From Microbacterium sp. BR1 (GTDB taxonomy: Bacteria; Actinomycetota; Actinomycetes; Actinomycetales; Microbacteriaceae), in the NCBI RefSeq assembly GCF_002812725.1, contig NZ_NMUN01000010.1, positions 372,001 through 436,000 of the forward strand: a DNA stretch of 64,000 nt, written 5' to 3'. Below the pieces are notes generated by a model. The model was not told where the DNA came from and did no database searches. It saw only the letters and a list, made by a program, of their open reading frames with translations. Positions 53,653 through 61,282 of the stretch are shown here, piece by piece. The first letter of the stretch is position 1. Every line of letters begins with the position of its first letter. The position numbers and the translations under genes were made by a program.

Positions 53653-54918
53653 GTGACATCGACCCCATCCGTCCCCACCGCTTCCGTTCCCACCGCATCG
53701 CCCTCGACCGGATCGAACCCGAACGTCGCGCCCGGGCGCTTCCGCGTGCGCTACGGCGCTCTCGTCGTTGCGATGATGCTCAGCTTCGTCCTCGTGACGG
53801 CCGAGTTCCTGCCGAACGGCCTGCTCACCGACATCGCGGCCGGGCTGGGGGTCACGCCGGGTCAGGCGGGACAGATGGTGACGGTGACGGCGCTCGTGGG
53901 CCTCTTCGTCGCGCCGACGATCGGTCTGATCTTCCCGCGCCTCGACCGGCGGAACCTGCTGGTCTGGCTGGCGCTCTCGGCCGCTCTGTCCAACGCGATC
54001 GTCGCCATCGCGCCCAACCTGCTGCTCGTGCTGGCGGCGCGGTTCCTGCTCGGGGCCGCGATCAGCGGATTCTGGGCCATGTCGATTGCGGTCGCCGCAC
54101 GTCTCGCCGGCCCCGACAACGTCGGCCGCGGTGTCATGTTCACATCGGCCGGGGTCTCGCTCGCGACAGTAGCCGGGGTGCCGATCGGCGTGCTGATCGG
54201 CGAGGCCTTCGACTGGCGGGTCACGTTCGCCGTCTGCGCGGCCGTGACGGGTCTGCTCGCGATCGTGCTGGCGCTGGTGGTGCCGTCGATCCCCGCCGCG
54301 ACGTCGGCCAGCATCGCGCAGCTGATCGACACGATTCTCCGTCCCGGCGTGGCACTCGGCTTGGCGGGTCACCTTCTGGTCGTCCTGGGGCACTTCATCG
54401 CGTACTCGTACGTCCGCCTGGCGCTCGAGCGGATGCCGGATGCCGATGCCACCACGATCGTCGTCCTGCTGGGACTCTTCGGCCTGGGCGGGCTGGTCGG
54501 CAACGTGATCGTCGGGATGATCGTCGACCGCACGTACGCGGTGCTGTGCGTCGGCGTGCCCGCCGTGATCGCCCTGATGCTCGCCGGGATGATCGGTCTG
54601 TCCGGCTCGATCGTCGCGATCGGCGTCGTCTCCTTCGTCTGGGGCGGCCTGTTCGCGTCCTGGCTCATCATCGTCAACACCTGGGTCGGACACCGGATGC
54701 CCGATCGGCTGGAGCCGGGCGGTGGGCTCGTCGTCGTCGGCTTCCAGCTCGCGATCGCCGTCGCCGCGGGCGTCGGCGGCCTGCTGGTCGACGCGAGCGA
54801 CGTCGTCGCGGTGTACGGCGTGGGGATCGTGGCGCTGCTGGTCGGCGCGGTCCTCTTCGGGCTCGCGAACCGCGTCCCGCGGGCCTCCCGCTCGGTGAAC
54901 GCTCCCTCCGCGCGCTGA
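53653..54918 (+). CDS. Major facilitator superfamily transporter
   Basis: This 421-residue protein has twelve predicted membrane helices. It carries AEFLPNGLLTDIAAGLGVTPGQAGQMVT in helix one/two (split here), and DRRNLLVWLALSAALSNAIVA, the loop motif A region of the arabinose/sugar efflux or Cmr-like group. GTG 53653 is chosen over the TTG/ATG-like open frame from 53599 because GAGGCT stands six bases before it. The substrate is unknown; drug or sugar efflux is likely from the family. Confidence 0.85.
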   Translation: MTSTPSVPTASVPTASPSTGSNPNVAPGRFRVRYGALVVAMMLSFVLVTAEFLPNGLLTDIAAGLGVTPGQAGQMVTVTALVGLFVAPTIGLIFPRLDRRNLLVWLALSAALSNAIVAIAPNLLLVLAARFLLGAAISGFWAMSIAVAARLAGPDNVGRGVMFTSAGVSLATVAGVPIGVLIGEAFDWRVTFAVCAAVTGLLAIVLALVVPSIPAATSASIAQLIDTILRPGVALGLAGHLLVVLGHFIAYSYVRLALERMPDADATTIVVLLGLFGLGGLVGNVIVGMIVDRTYAVLCVGVPAVIALMLAGMIGLSGSIVAIGVVSFVWGGLFASWLIIVNTWVGHRMPDRLEPGGGLVVVGFQLAIAVAAGVGGLLVDASDVVAVYGVGIVALLVGAVLFGLANRVPRASRSVNAPSAR

Positions 54919-54983
54919 GCGAAACCACGCCCCCGACGAATGGGTGCGCTCTCCCGGGGTCGTCGTTGCGGCCGGACGTTCGC

Positions 54984-55979
54984 TCAACGACCGAGCGGTG
55001 CTGCGATCGTGCCCCGCTGCATCGCGACCCACGTCGAGGGGGTGACGCCGATGTGCTCGCGGAAGCGCCGGCTGAACCCCTCGGTCGAGGCGTATCCGAG
55101 TCCGGCGCCGACCTCGGCGACGGATGCCCCCGCGCCCAACATCCGCATGGCGAGGGCCATGCGGGTCTGCGTCACGAACCGGGCCGGAGAGACCCCGTAG
55201 TGCTCGCGGAACGCCGCCGCGAATGCCGAGCGTGACATCGCGCCGACGCGCGCGAGAGTGTCGACCGTCCAGGCGCGCCCCGGGTCCGCATCGACGGCGG
55301 CGACGACCCGGTCGAGGTGCGGATCACGGTCCGCGGTCGGCCAGCCCCGGGGTGCGCACCCGAGTTCGAACCACACGCGGATGACCTCGAGCAGGAGCAT
55401 CCGATGCATGAGGAGGCAGATGACCGGATTGCCCGGGCGCGCGACGCCGCTCGGCTCGCCCAGGTGCTGCGCCAGTTCGCCCGCTGCCGGGCCGCGCTCG
55501 CGGAAGCCGACCACGGCGAGCATCGAGGGCAGGGCCGCGGCGTGGCGCAGGGATGTCTCGGCCAGTCGCAGGTGCGAGACCACCACGTGGGCGTCGTCGA
55601 GGGATTCGAGGTGCAGCACGTCGTCACCGCAGGTGAGGAGCGCGTCGCCGGCGCTCAGGATCTCGTCTGCCCGATGGGTGATGCTCGGGCGCGTGACACA
55701 GGCGGTCGCGACCGCGCGCTGCGAGAAGCGCACGGTGCCCTCCAGCACGACGATCAGGGTCATGCCGTCCGTCGCGGTGTGGTGCGCTCCACGTTCCAGC
55801 CTCAGGCGGACGGATTCGGCCTCGGTCACCTCGAGCCCGGAGAGCACCTGCGCGAGGCCCTCGGGCTCATTCGACAGATGCGCCGCGGCCTCGTTCGTCC
55901 GATGCATCGACACGAGAGCGAGAACCGTCGTGCGGCCGTGGACATTCCCGCGTCCGAGCTCTGCGCCGAATCCGCTCAT
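54984..55979 (-). CDS. AraC-family transcriptional regulator
   Basis: This 331-residue protein has an N-terminal cupin-like sensor domain (residues ~30-200, with LRLERGAHHTATDGMTLIVVLEGTV in pieces) and a C-terminal double helix-turn-helix: WTVDTLARVGAMSRSAFAAAFREHYG and ASVAEVGAGLGYASTEGFSRRFREHIG. The cupin domain resembles the AraC_binding_2/cupin_6 type. ATG at 55979 is chosen over 56048, which lies upstream of the promoter-like region. The inverted repeat at 56010-56026 may be its operator. Targets could include the convergent MFS gene. Confidence 0.85.
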   Translation of the reverse strand: MSGFGAELGRGNVHGRTTVLALVSMHRTNEAAAHLSNEPEGLAQVLSGLEVTEAESVRLRLERGAHHTATDGMTLIVVLEGTVRFSQRAVATACVTRPSITHRADEILSAGDALLTCGDDVLHLESLDDAHVVVSHLRLAETSLRHAAALPSMLAVVGFRERGPAAGELAQHLGEPSGVARPGNPVICLLMHRMLLLEVIRVWFELGCAPRGWPTADRDPHLDRVVAAVDADPGRAWTVDTLARVGAMSRSAFAAAFREHYGVSPARFVTQTRMALAMRMLGAGASVAEVGAGLGYASTEGFSRRFREHIGVTPSTWVAMQRGTIAAPLGR

Positions 55980-56009
55980 CCCTGCGCCCGCGACGCTGAG
56001 CCTTCGGAT

Positions 56010-56026
56010 AGATAAGGAAATTATCT
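56010..56026. promoter_or_regulatory. AGATAA-GGAAA-TTATCT inverted repeat before the AraC gene
   Basis: Six-base arms at 56010-56015 and 56021-56026, 31 bases upstream of the AraC-type start. The A+T richness contrasts with the surrounding sequence and fits a promoter or operator. Confidence 0.4.
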
Positions 56027-56126
56027 TTCTAGACCTCGCCCCGTTCACGCATCACGATGTGTGTGGGGGGATGAGGACGCCGTCCGGATTCGGGCTCGAC
56101 GGCGGGTCTCTCTCGTTGAGTGATCA

Positions 56127-56172
56127 GCGCACCCCGGCCGCCCGCAATCTGAGCCGGGCGGCCGGGGTGCGC
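56127..56172 (-). terminator. Strong 18-bp hairpin terminator after the TetR gene
   Basis: GCGCACCCCGGCCGCCCG (56127-56144) pairs without a mismatch to 56155-56172 around a 10-base loop. It lies 55 bases beyond the TetR stop and before the AraC promoter. No U-tract. Confidence 0.75.
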
Positions 56173-56226
56173 GGTCCTCGGGCGATCGTGGCCTTCGCGG
56201 ACGCGAGCTTTCGGCCGGGCGAACGG

Positions 56227-56934
56227 CTATTCGTCCACGGGAACGGTGAAGCCCTCGATCATGCCGAGGATGCTGAGGCCGAACAGCGTCCACTGCCCGC
56301 TCGGAACCTCTGCGCCCTCGGGGACCTCGTACATCGGGTGATTCAGACCCTCCGCGGCGCGAATCGCGAAGCCCTCACCGAGCGCCGCCATCGCCTCGGT
56401 GAAGTCCACGATCGTCAGCGGCTCACGCATCCGGCGCCCGTAATGCCGCATCAGGGCTCCGTAGAGACCGGCGAATGCGTCGATCGAATCGCGATGACGC
56501 ACCGCGCTCGCCGCGCGCAGCTCGGGCCACGCACCCGCGGCCGTTCGCAACGCGAGCGCGGTGATGAAGGCGTGCGAGTCACGGGACTCGGGTTCGAGAT
56601 GGAACTTCGACGAGTAGGTGACCTGGTCGAGCGCCGCCGCACGGACGACCTCTACGAGCGGTCCGTTCGCGGCGAGGATGTCGCGGATCGCGATGTTCGC
56701 GCTCGTGACGGGCGGGGCGAAGCGCACGCCGACCATCGCCACCGCGAGGTCGCGATGGAAGTCGTCCTGGTCTGTCCAGATCCGGTAGGCCGCGCCGGTC
56801 GTCAGGCCGACGATGCGCAGCACCTCCTGCAGGCGGACGTGCTGCACGCCCGCGGTGACCCCGCGCTCGAGCAGCAGCTGGATGGCGGCCTCGAGGATGA
56901 GGCTGCGGGTTTCGTCAGCGGTACGGCGCGTCAT
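56227..56934 (-). CDS. TetR-family transcriptional regulator
   Basis: This 235-residue protein starts at ATG 56934 (MTRRTADETRSLILEAAIQ), giving the usual TetR N-terminus; the long open frame upstream is antisense to the next operon. The DNA-binding domain has LLLERGVTAGVQHVRLQEVLRIVGLTTGAAYRIW with the recognition helix at ~40-50. The C-terminal domain from ~60 is ligand-binding, with no recognised family. CAGGGT-N6 precedes the ATG, so it is probably leaderless. It is divergent from the membrane-protein/XRE/quinone reductase operon, its likely target. Confidence 0.86.
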   Translation of the reverse strand: MTRRTADETRSLILEAAIQLLLERGVTAGVQHVRLQEVLRIVGLTTGAAYRIWTDQDDFHRDLAVAMVGVRFAPPVTSANIAIRDILAANGPLVEVVRAAALDQVTYSSKFHLEPESRDSHAFITALALRTAAGAWPELRAASAVRHRDSIDAFAGLYGALMRHYGRRMREPLTIVDFTEAMAALGEGFAIRAAEGLNHPMYEVPEGAEVPSGQWTLFGLSILGMIEGFTVPVDE

Positions 56935-56995
56935 GCCCCTACCCTGGCAGGACTCCGCCGCGATAGGCTCCGACTTCTGGATATGTAAACAAAAC

Positions 56996-57024
56996 TTGAC
57001 ACGGCCGTCGGGTCTCGTTAGCGT
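56996..57024 (+). promoter_or_regulatory. Consensus sigma-70-type promoter
   Basis: TTGACA (56996-57001) and TAGCGT (57019-57024) with a 17-base spacer. It drives the operon starting at 57061. It is the only near-perfect -35/-10 pair found in the window. Confidence 0.8.
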
Positions 57025-57026
57025 GG

Positions 57027-57052
57027 CCAATGTCAATAATTCCTGACATTGG
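57027..57052. promoter_or_regulatory. 26-bp palindrome, probable TetR operator
   Basis: CCAATGTCA (57027-57035) and TGACATTGG (57044-57052) flank an 8-base centre. It begins two bases after the -10 element and covers the transcription start and the ribosome-binding region of the gene at 57061. The divergent TetR gene is the expected binder. Confidence 0.65.
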
Positions 57053-57060
57053 AGTGGATC

Positions 57061-57495
57061 GTGGTCTACGAAGAACGCAACACCTGGGTCGGGCTCATCG
57101 TCAGCGTGGTGGGGCTGACGGTCTATGTGCTGCTCGTGTTGCAGCAGGCGGGGGAGGGGCCACTGACCGATGTCGTGTGGTGGCCGATCATGCTGTGGAC
57201 GATCCTCGGCAGCATCGTCGCATCGATCGTGATCAGCATCCTCTGGGGGATCCTCGCCGGAGTGCGTGATCGTGACGGCGTCGGGAAGTCCGATCAGCGC
57301 GACCGGGACATCGCTCACATGGGCGGCCGGGTCGGCCAGGCGTTCCTGGTGATCGCGGGACTCGGCGTGATCGTGCTGTGCGCCCTCGAGGCGGACTGGT
57401 TCTGGATCGCGAACACGATGTTCTTCGGTTTCGCCCTCTCGGCGTTCGTCGGCGGGTTGGCGAGCGTCATCGCCTACCGGCGGGGACTTGCCTGA
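57061..57495 (+). CDS. Hypothetical four-helix membrane protein
   Basis: This 144-residue protein has four hydrophobic helices (~9-29, ~42-64, ~90-110, ~115-138) and a charged loop, RDRDGVGKSDQRDRD, between the second and third. The GTG at 57061 follows GGAGTGG; TTG 57049 is a weaker alternative. The stop overlaps the XRE gene (TGATG). Membrane protein plus small XRE regulator pairs of this kind are common in actinobacteria and firmicutes. The specific role is unknown. Confidence 0.78.
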   Translation: MVYEERNTWVGLIVSVVGLTVYVLLVLQQAGEGPLTDVVWWPIMLWTILGSIVASIVISILWGILAGVRDRDGVGKSDQRDRDIAHMGGRVGQAFLVIAGLGVIVLCALEADWFWIANTMFFGFALSAFVGGLASVIAYRRGLA

Positions 57496-57731
57496 TGGTC
57501 AAGCCCACGCGCGTGACCAACTCCATCCGCGCCATCCGCGAGGGGGCCGGGCTCACGCAGGCCGAGCTCGCGGCGCGGATCGGGGTGACGCGACAGACCC
57601 TGATCGCCATCGAACAGGGCAAGTATTCGCCGAGTCTCGAGCTCGCGTTCCAGATCGCACGCGTCTTCGGGGTCGGCCTCGACGACGTCTTCCAGTACCC
57701 GGCCGATCACGCGGTGAAGGAGCAATCATGA
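57495..57731 (+). CDS. Small XRE-family helix-turn-helix regulator
   Basis: This 78-residue protein is almost entirely a helix-turn-helix of the Cro/C1 type: GLTQAELAARIGVTRQTLIAIEQGKYSPSLE (split over the two helices), then LAFQIARVFGVGLDDVFQY. This is the short form often encoded with a membrane protein, as here. ATG 57495 overlaps the membrane-protein stop, and its stop overlaps the reductase start. It may add a second layer of control. Confidence 0.88.
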   Translation: MVKPTRVTNSIRAIREGAGLTQAELAARIGVTRQTLIAIEQGKYSPSLELAFQIARVFGVGLDDVFQYPADHAVKEQS

Positions 57732-58744
57732 CGGATGCAGTGGACACCTCTTCCATGGCCGCCTGGTGGCAGTCCGCGTACGGCGGTCCCGAGGTCGTGA
57801 AGCGCGAGCGGACGCCTGTGCCCGAGCCGGGCGCGGGCGAGGTGCTGCTGCGGGTGCGGGCAACGGCGCTGCATGCCGGTGACGTGCACGTCATGCGCGG
57901 GGAACCCGTGTTGGTGCGGGCGTTCTTCGGGCTCCGTCGGCCGCGGATCGCGACACGGGGCATGGATGTCGCCGGAACTGTCGTCGGCCTCGGGCCCGGG
58001 GTGGCGGGGCTCGCGGTGGGCGACGAGGTCGTCGGCGAGATACCCGGCGGTGGGCTGGCCGAGTACGTGATCGCACCGGCCGCGCGGGTTGTGGCACGGC
58101 CGGAGTCGATCGATGCGGTGACCGCGGCCGCCGTGCCCGTCTCTGCGGGTACGGCGTGGCAGGCTCTCGATCTTGCGGGCGATCGGGCGGGTTCGGGCCG
58201 CCGGGTGCTCGTCATCGGCGCGAGCGGCGGGGTCGGTACCTACACGGTTCAGCTCGCCGCCCTCCGCGGTGCCGAGGTCTGGGCGATCTGCGGTGCCCGC
58301 AACGAGCGGCTGGTCGCCGACCTCGGCGCGATACGCACGTTCGACTACGCGCGCGTGGACGCCGGAGCATCGCCGCCAGAATTGCCCGCGGCATCCTTCG
58401 ACGCCGTCATCGACATCGTCGGCGCGGCACCGTTACGTGCGCTCCGCCGACTGGTGGCGCCCGGGGGGTGCGTCGTGATGGTGTCGGGCGAGGGCGGGCG
58501 AATCCTCGGCCCGATCGGGAGGATGCTGCGCGCCGGGCTGCTCTCGCTGGGTCGCGGCCCCCGACTCCAGCCGCTCGCGGCGACGGCGAAGCCCGCGATC
58601 ACCCGGCAGCTGCTCGCGCTCGTGGGGGAGGGCCGGTTGCACCCCGTGATCGAGCGGACGTATCCCCTGTCCGACGCGGGAGCGGCGCTCGCGCACGTCG
58701 ACGCGCGCCACACGGTCGGCAAGGTCGTCGTCACGGTGCCCTGA
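57728..58744 (+). CDS. Zinc-independent quinone oxidoreductase-like MDR protein
   Basis: This 338-residue medium-chain dehydrogenase/reductase has GEVLLRVRATALHAGDVHVMRG, the typical N-terminal domain of QOR/NAD(P)H-quinone reductases, then GSGRRVLVIGASGGVGTYTVQLAAL with the NADP-binding GxGxxG-like ASGGVG. No zinc-binding cysteines are evident. FDAVIDIVGA is the substrate-side loop. ATGA overlap with the XRE gene makes it the last gene of the TetR-divergent operon. It may detoxify quinones or enones, with the TetR sensing the substrate (inference). Confidence 0.86.
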   Translation: MTDAVDTSSMAAWWQSAYGGPEVVKRERTPVPEPGAGEVLLRVRATALHAGDVHVMRGEPVLVRAFFGLRRPRIATRGMDVAGTVVGLGPGVAGLAVGDEVVGEIPGGGLAEYVIAPAARVVARPESIDAVTAAAVPVSAGTAWQALDLAGDRAGSGRRVLVIGASGGVGTYTVQLAALRGAEVWAICGARNERLVADLGAIRTFDYARVDAGASPPELPAASFDAVIDIVGAAPLRALRRLVAPGGCVVMVSGEGGRILGPIGRMLRAGLLSLGRGPRLQPLAATAKPAITRQLLALVGEGRLHPVIERTYPLSDAGAALAHVDARHTVGKVVVTVP

Positions 58745-58761
58745 GCTGCCGTCCCCGCTCG

Positions 58762-58834
58762 CGAGAGGACGCCAACATGCCGTGAAGCCTCGCGCCCGCG
58801 CGGCATGTTGCGTCGTCTCGGCGGGATGTTGCGG
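58762..58834 (+). repeat. Hairpin plus extra unit of CGGCATGTTGCG repeat
   Basis: A left arm at 58762-58782 and a right arm at 58801-58820 pair with one mismatch and one bulge. The right-arm unit CGGCATGTTGCG is then repeated as GGGATGTTGCGG at 58823-58834. It lies 18 bases after the reductase stop, so it may serve as a terminator. Confidence 0.5.
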
Positions 58835-59006
58835 TGTGCCGGGCTGTCGCGCTGGTGGGGTGGTGATCGCGCTCCACCGCCCGGGGTGAGAGAATGCCCG
58901 TGGCGTGTTCGAGTCGACCTTTCCTCGCAGTTCCCCCGGGAGCCCGAGTCGAAGGGCCGCCGAACCTCAGGACAGCGTCCGCCGCACCTCTACCCCAGGA
59001 GCAGAG

Positions 59007-59939
59007 ATGTCGACGCACCCCGTTTCTCCCGCAACAGTCCCCGCAGACGAGCCCACGACCCAGACACCGGATGCAGGCCGCACCGCGCAGCACCGCCGGT
59101 ACCTGATGTGCCGGCCGGATCACTTCACGGTCAGCTACAGCATCAACCCCTGGATGCGGCCGGAGCGGCCCACCAACACCGAGACGGCCCTGCGGCAGTG
59201 GCAGACCCTTTATGACACGTACATCTCGCTCGGGCACGAGGTCGAGCTGATCGATCCCGTTCCGGGCCTGCCCGACATGGTCTACACGGCCAACGGCGGA
59301 TTCCTGATCGACGGCATCGCGTACGGCCCGAAGTTCCGGTTCGCCGAGCGTGCGCCCGAGGGAGCGCACTTCGACGCCTGGTTCGCCGCCCACGGGTTCG
59401 CACTCGTCGAGGCCGTCGAGGTCAACGAGGGCGAGGGCGACTTCCTCCTCGTCGGCGATACGATCCTCGCAGGCACCGGCTTCCGCTCGACCGGCGACAG
59501 CCACCGCGAGGTCGGCGAGGTCTTCGGACGCGAGGTCGTGAGCCTGACGCTCACGGACCCGCGGTTCTACCACCTCGACACCGCGATCGCCGTGCTCGAT
59601 CCCGTGCAGGGAGCCGAGCGGGGAGGACCCGATCACGCGAACATCGCCTACCTGCCGCAGGCGTTCGATGCCGCGAGCCAGGCGATCCTCGCCGAGCGCT
59701 ACCCCGACGCGATCCGCGTCTCGGAGGCCGACGGAGACGTCTTCGGGCTGAACTCGGCCAGCGACGGCCTGAACGTGCTGATCTCGCCGCGGGCCACCGG
59801 CTTCGAGGCCCAGCTGCGCGAGCGGGGCTACAACCCGATGCTGATCGACCTGTCCGAACTGCTGCTGGGCGGCGGCGGTATCAAGTGCTGCACGCTGGAA
59901 CTGCGCGGCGCGGACGAGCAGAGGGGACGACGGTCATGA
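59007..59939 (+). CDS. Amidinotransferase-family arginine hydrolase (DDAH/arginine dihydrolase-like)
   Basis: This 310-residue pentein-fold enzyme has YLMCRPDHFTVSYSINPWM, PDMVYTANGGF (Asn96), the conserved NEGEGDF, His189 in FYHLDT and Cys294/Cys295 in GIKCCTLEL, where the nucleophile is expected. It is usually annotated as dimethylarginine dimethylaminohydrolase, but cyanobacterial arginine dihydrolase ArgZ shows the same INPWM and TANxG motifs. The ATG at 59007 follows GGAG. Coupling with rocD by an ATGA overlap argues for a product that is, or leads to, ornithine. Confidence 0.82.
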   Translation: MSTHPVSPATVPADEPTTQTPDAGRTAQHRRYLMCRPDHFTVSYSINPWMRPERPTNTETALRQWQTLYDTYISLGHEVELIDPVPGLPDMVYTANGGFLIDGIAYGPKFRFAERAPEGAHFDAWFAAHGFALVEAVEVNEGEGDFLLVGDTILAGTGFRSTGDSHREVGEVFGREVVSLTLTDPRFYHLDTAIAVLDPVQGAERGGPDHANIAYLPQAFDAASQAILAERYPDAIRVSEADGDVFGLNSASDGLNVLISPRATGFEAQLRERGYNPMLIDLSELLLGGGGIKCCTLELRGADEQRGRRS

Positions 59940-61150
59940 CGAATCTCGACACCGCGAGCATCCGGGTGGTGACGCTCGAAGACGAACACCTCGCCCACAA
60001 CTACCACCCGCTGCCGGTCGTGATCGCGCGGGGCGAGGGCGCGTGGGTGACGGATGTCGAGGGCAAGCGTTACCTCGACCTGCTGTCGGCCTACTCGGCG
60101 CTCAACTTCGGCCACGGGCATCCGGCGATCCTCGAGGCCGCGCGCGAGCAGCTCGGGCGCCTGACGCTGACGAGCCGGGCGTACCACAACGACCGGCTCG
60201 GGCCCTTCGCCGCCGCCCTCGCCGATCTCGCCGGCAAGGACATGGTCTTGCCGATGAACACGGGCGCCGAGGCCGTCGAGACGGGCATCAAGGTCGCGCG
60301 GGCGTGGGGGTATCGCGTCAAGGGCATCGCCCCGGATGCCGCGACCATCATCGTCGCCGACGGCAACTTCCACGGCCGCACGACGACGATCGTCGGCTTC
60401 AGCGACGATCCGCAGGCGCGCAGCGACTTCGGGCCGTTCGCGCCGGGCTTCGTGAGCGTCCCCTTCGGGGACGCCGCCGCGATCGAGGCCGCGATCGACG
60501 AGAACACCGCGGCCGTGCTGATCGAGCCGATCCAGGGCGAGGCGGGCGTCATCGTCCCGCCCGAGGGATACCTCCGCGCGGTGCGCGAGATCACCGAGCG
60601 CCACGGGGTCCTGATGATCGCGGACGAGATCCAGTCGGGTCTGGGCCGCGTCGGCACGACCTTCGCCTGCGATCGCGAGGGTGTCGTGCCCGACGCGTAT
60701 CTGCTCGGCAAGGCGCTCGGCGGAGGCGTCCTGCCCCTCTCGGCGGTTGTGGCGAACGCCGACGTGCTGGGCGTCATCCGGCCCGGTGAGCACGGATCGA
60801 CGTTCGGCGGCAACCCGCTCGCCGCCGCCGTGGGCCTGCGGGTGGTCGAGATGCTCGAATCGGGCGAGTTCCAGGAGCGCGCCCTGGCGCTCGGTGAGCA
60901 CCTCGGAGCGCGGCTCGAAGACCTGGTCGGCTCGGGCGTCACGGCGATCCGCCGGGCGGGGCTGTGGGCCGGCGTCGACATCGATCCGGCCGTCGGCACG
61001 GGGCGCGACATCGCCGAGCGTCTGCTCGCGCGCGGCGTGCTCGTGAAGGACACGCACGGGCAGACGATCCGGATGGCCCCGCCGCTCGTGGTGCGCGCGA
61101 CCGAGCTCGACTGGGCGGTCGAGCAGCTGCGGGTCGTGCTCGCCGACTGA
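59936..61150 (+). CDS. rocD: Ornithine--oxo-acid aminotransferase
   Basis: This 404-residue PLP enzyme converts ornithine and 2-oxoglutarate into glutamate-5-semialdehyde and glutamate. HNYHPLPVVIARGEGAWV is typical for the start of RocD, NTGAEAVETGIKVARAWGY is the family signature, DEIQSGLGRVG contains the PLP-interacting Asp, and Lys259 (LLGKALGGG) binds PLP. The ATG overlaps the stop of the arginine hydrolase gene. The product would be oxidised to glutamate by PutA at 49.8 kb. Confidence 0.95.
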   Translation: MTNLDTASIRVVTLEDEHLAHNYHPLPVVIARGEGAWVTDVEGKRYLDLLSAYSALNFGHGHPAILEAAREQLGRLTLTSRAYHNDRLGPFAAALADLAGKDMVLPMNTGAEAVETGIKVARAWGYRVKGIAPDAATIIVADGNFHGRTTTIVGFSDDPQARSDFGPFAPGFVSVPFGDAAAIEAAIDENTAAVLIEPIQGEAGVIVPPEGYLRAVREITERHGVLMIADEIQSGLGRVGTTFACDREGVVPDAYLLGKALGGGVLPLSAVVANADVLGVIRPGEHGSTFGGNPLAAAVGLRVVEMLESGEFQERALALGEHLGARLEDLVGSGVTAIRRAGLWAGVDIDPAVGTGRDIAERLLARGVLVKDTHGQTIRMAPPLVVRATELDWAVEQLRVVLAD

Positions 61151-61174
61151 CGCCTTCCGGTTCATGCTCGACAT

Positions 61175-61271
61175 CGAGTGCGCCGCTTACTCGCGAGCCC
61201 GCCGGTGACCTACCGCGTGGAACGGGCTATCTCGGTGACAACCGGCGCACTCGGCGGGTCGCGCAGCCTCG
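61175..61271. repeat. 97-bp element of 19-bp units (two direct, three inverted), copy 2
   Basis: Plus-strand units at 61175-61193 and 61194-61212, spacer CCG, then inverted units at 61216-61234, 61235-61253 and 61254-61271. Units 1 and 4 show the core CGAGTGCGCC(G)GTT. The element lies between the convergent rocD and molybdoenzyme genes and has the same layout and length as the one at 32660. Confidence 0.65.
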
Positions 61272-61282
61272 ACGAGTGAGAC

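Noticed and set aside
56127..56172. 18-bp inverted repeat as a transposon terminal repeat
   Set aside because: The arms are only 10 bases apart with no gene between, and the position fits a terminator of the TetR gene.
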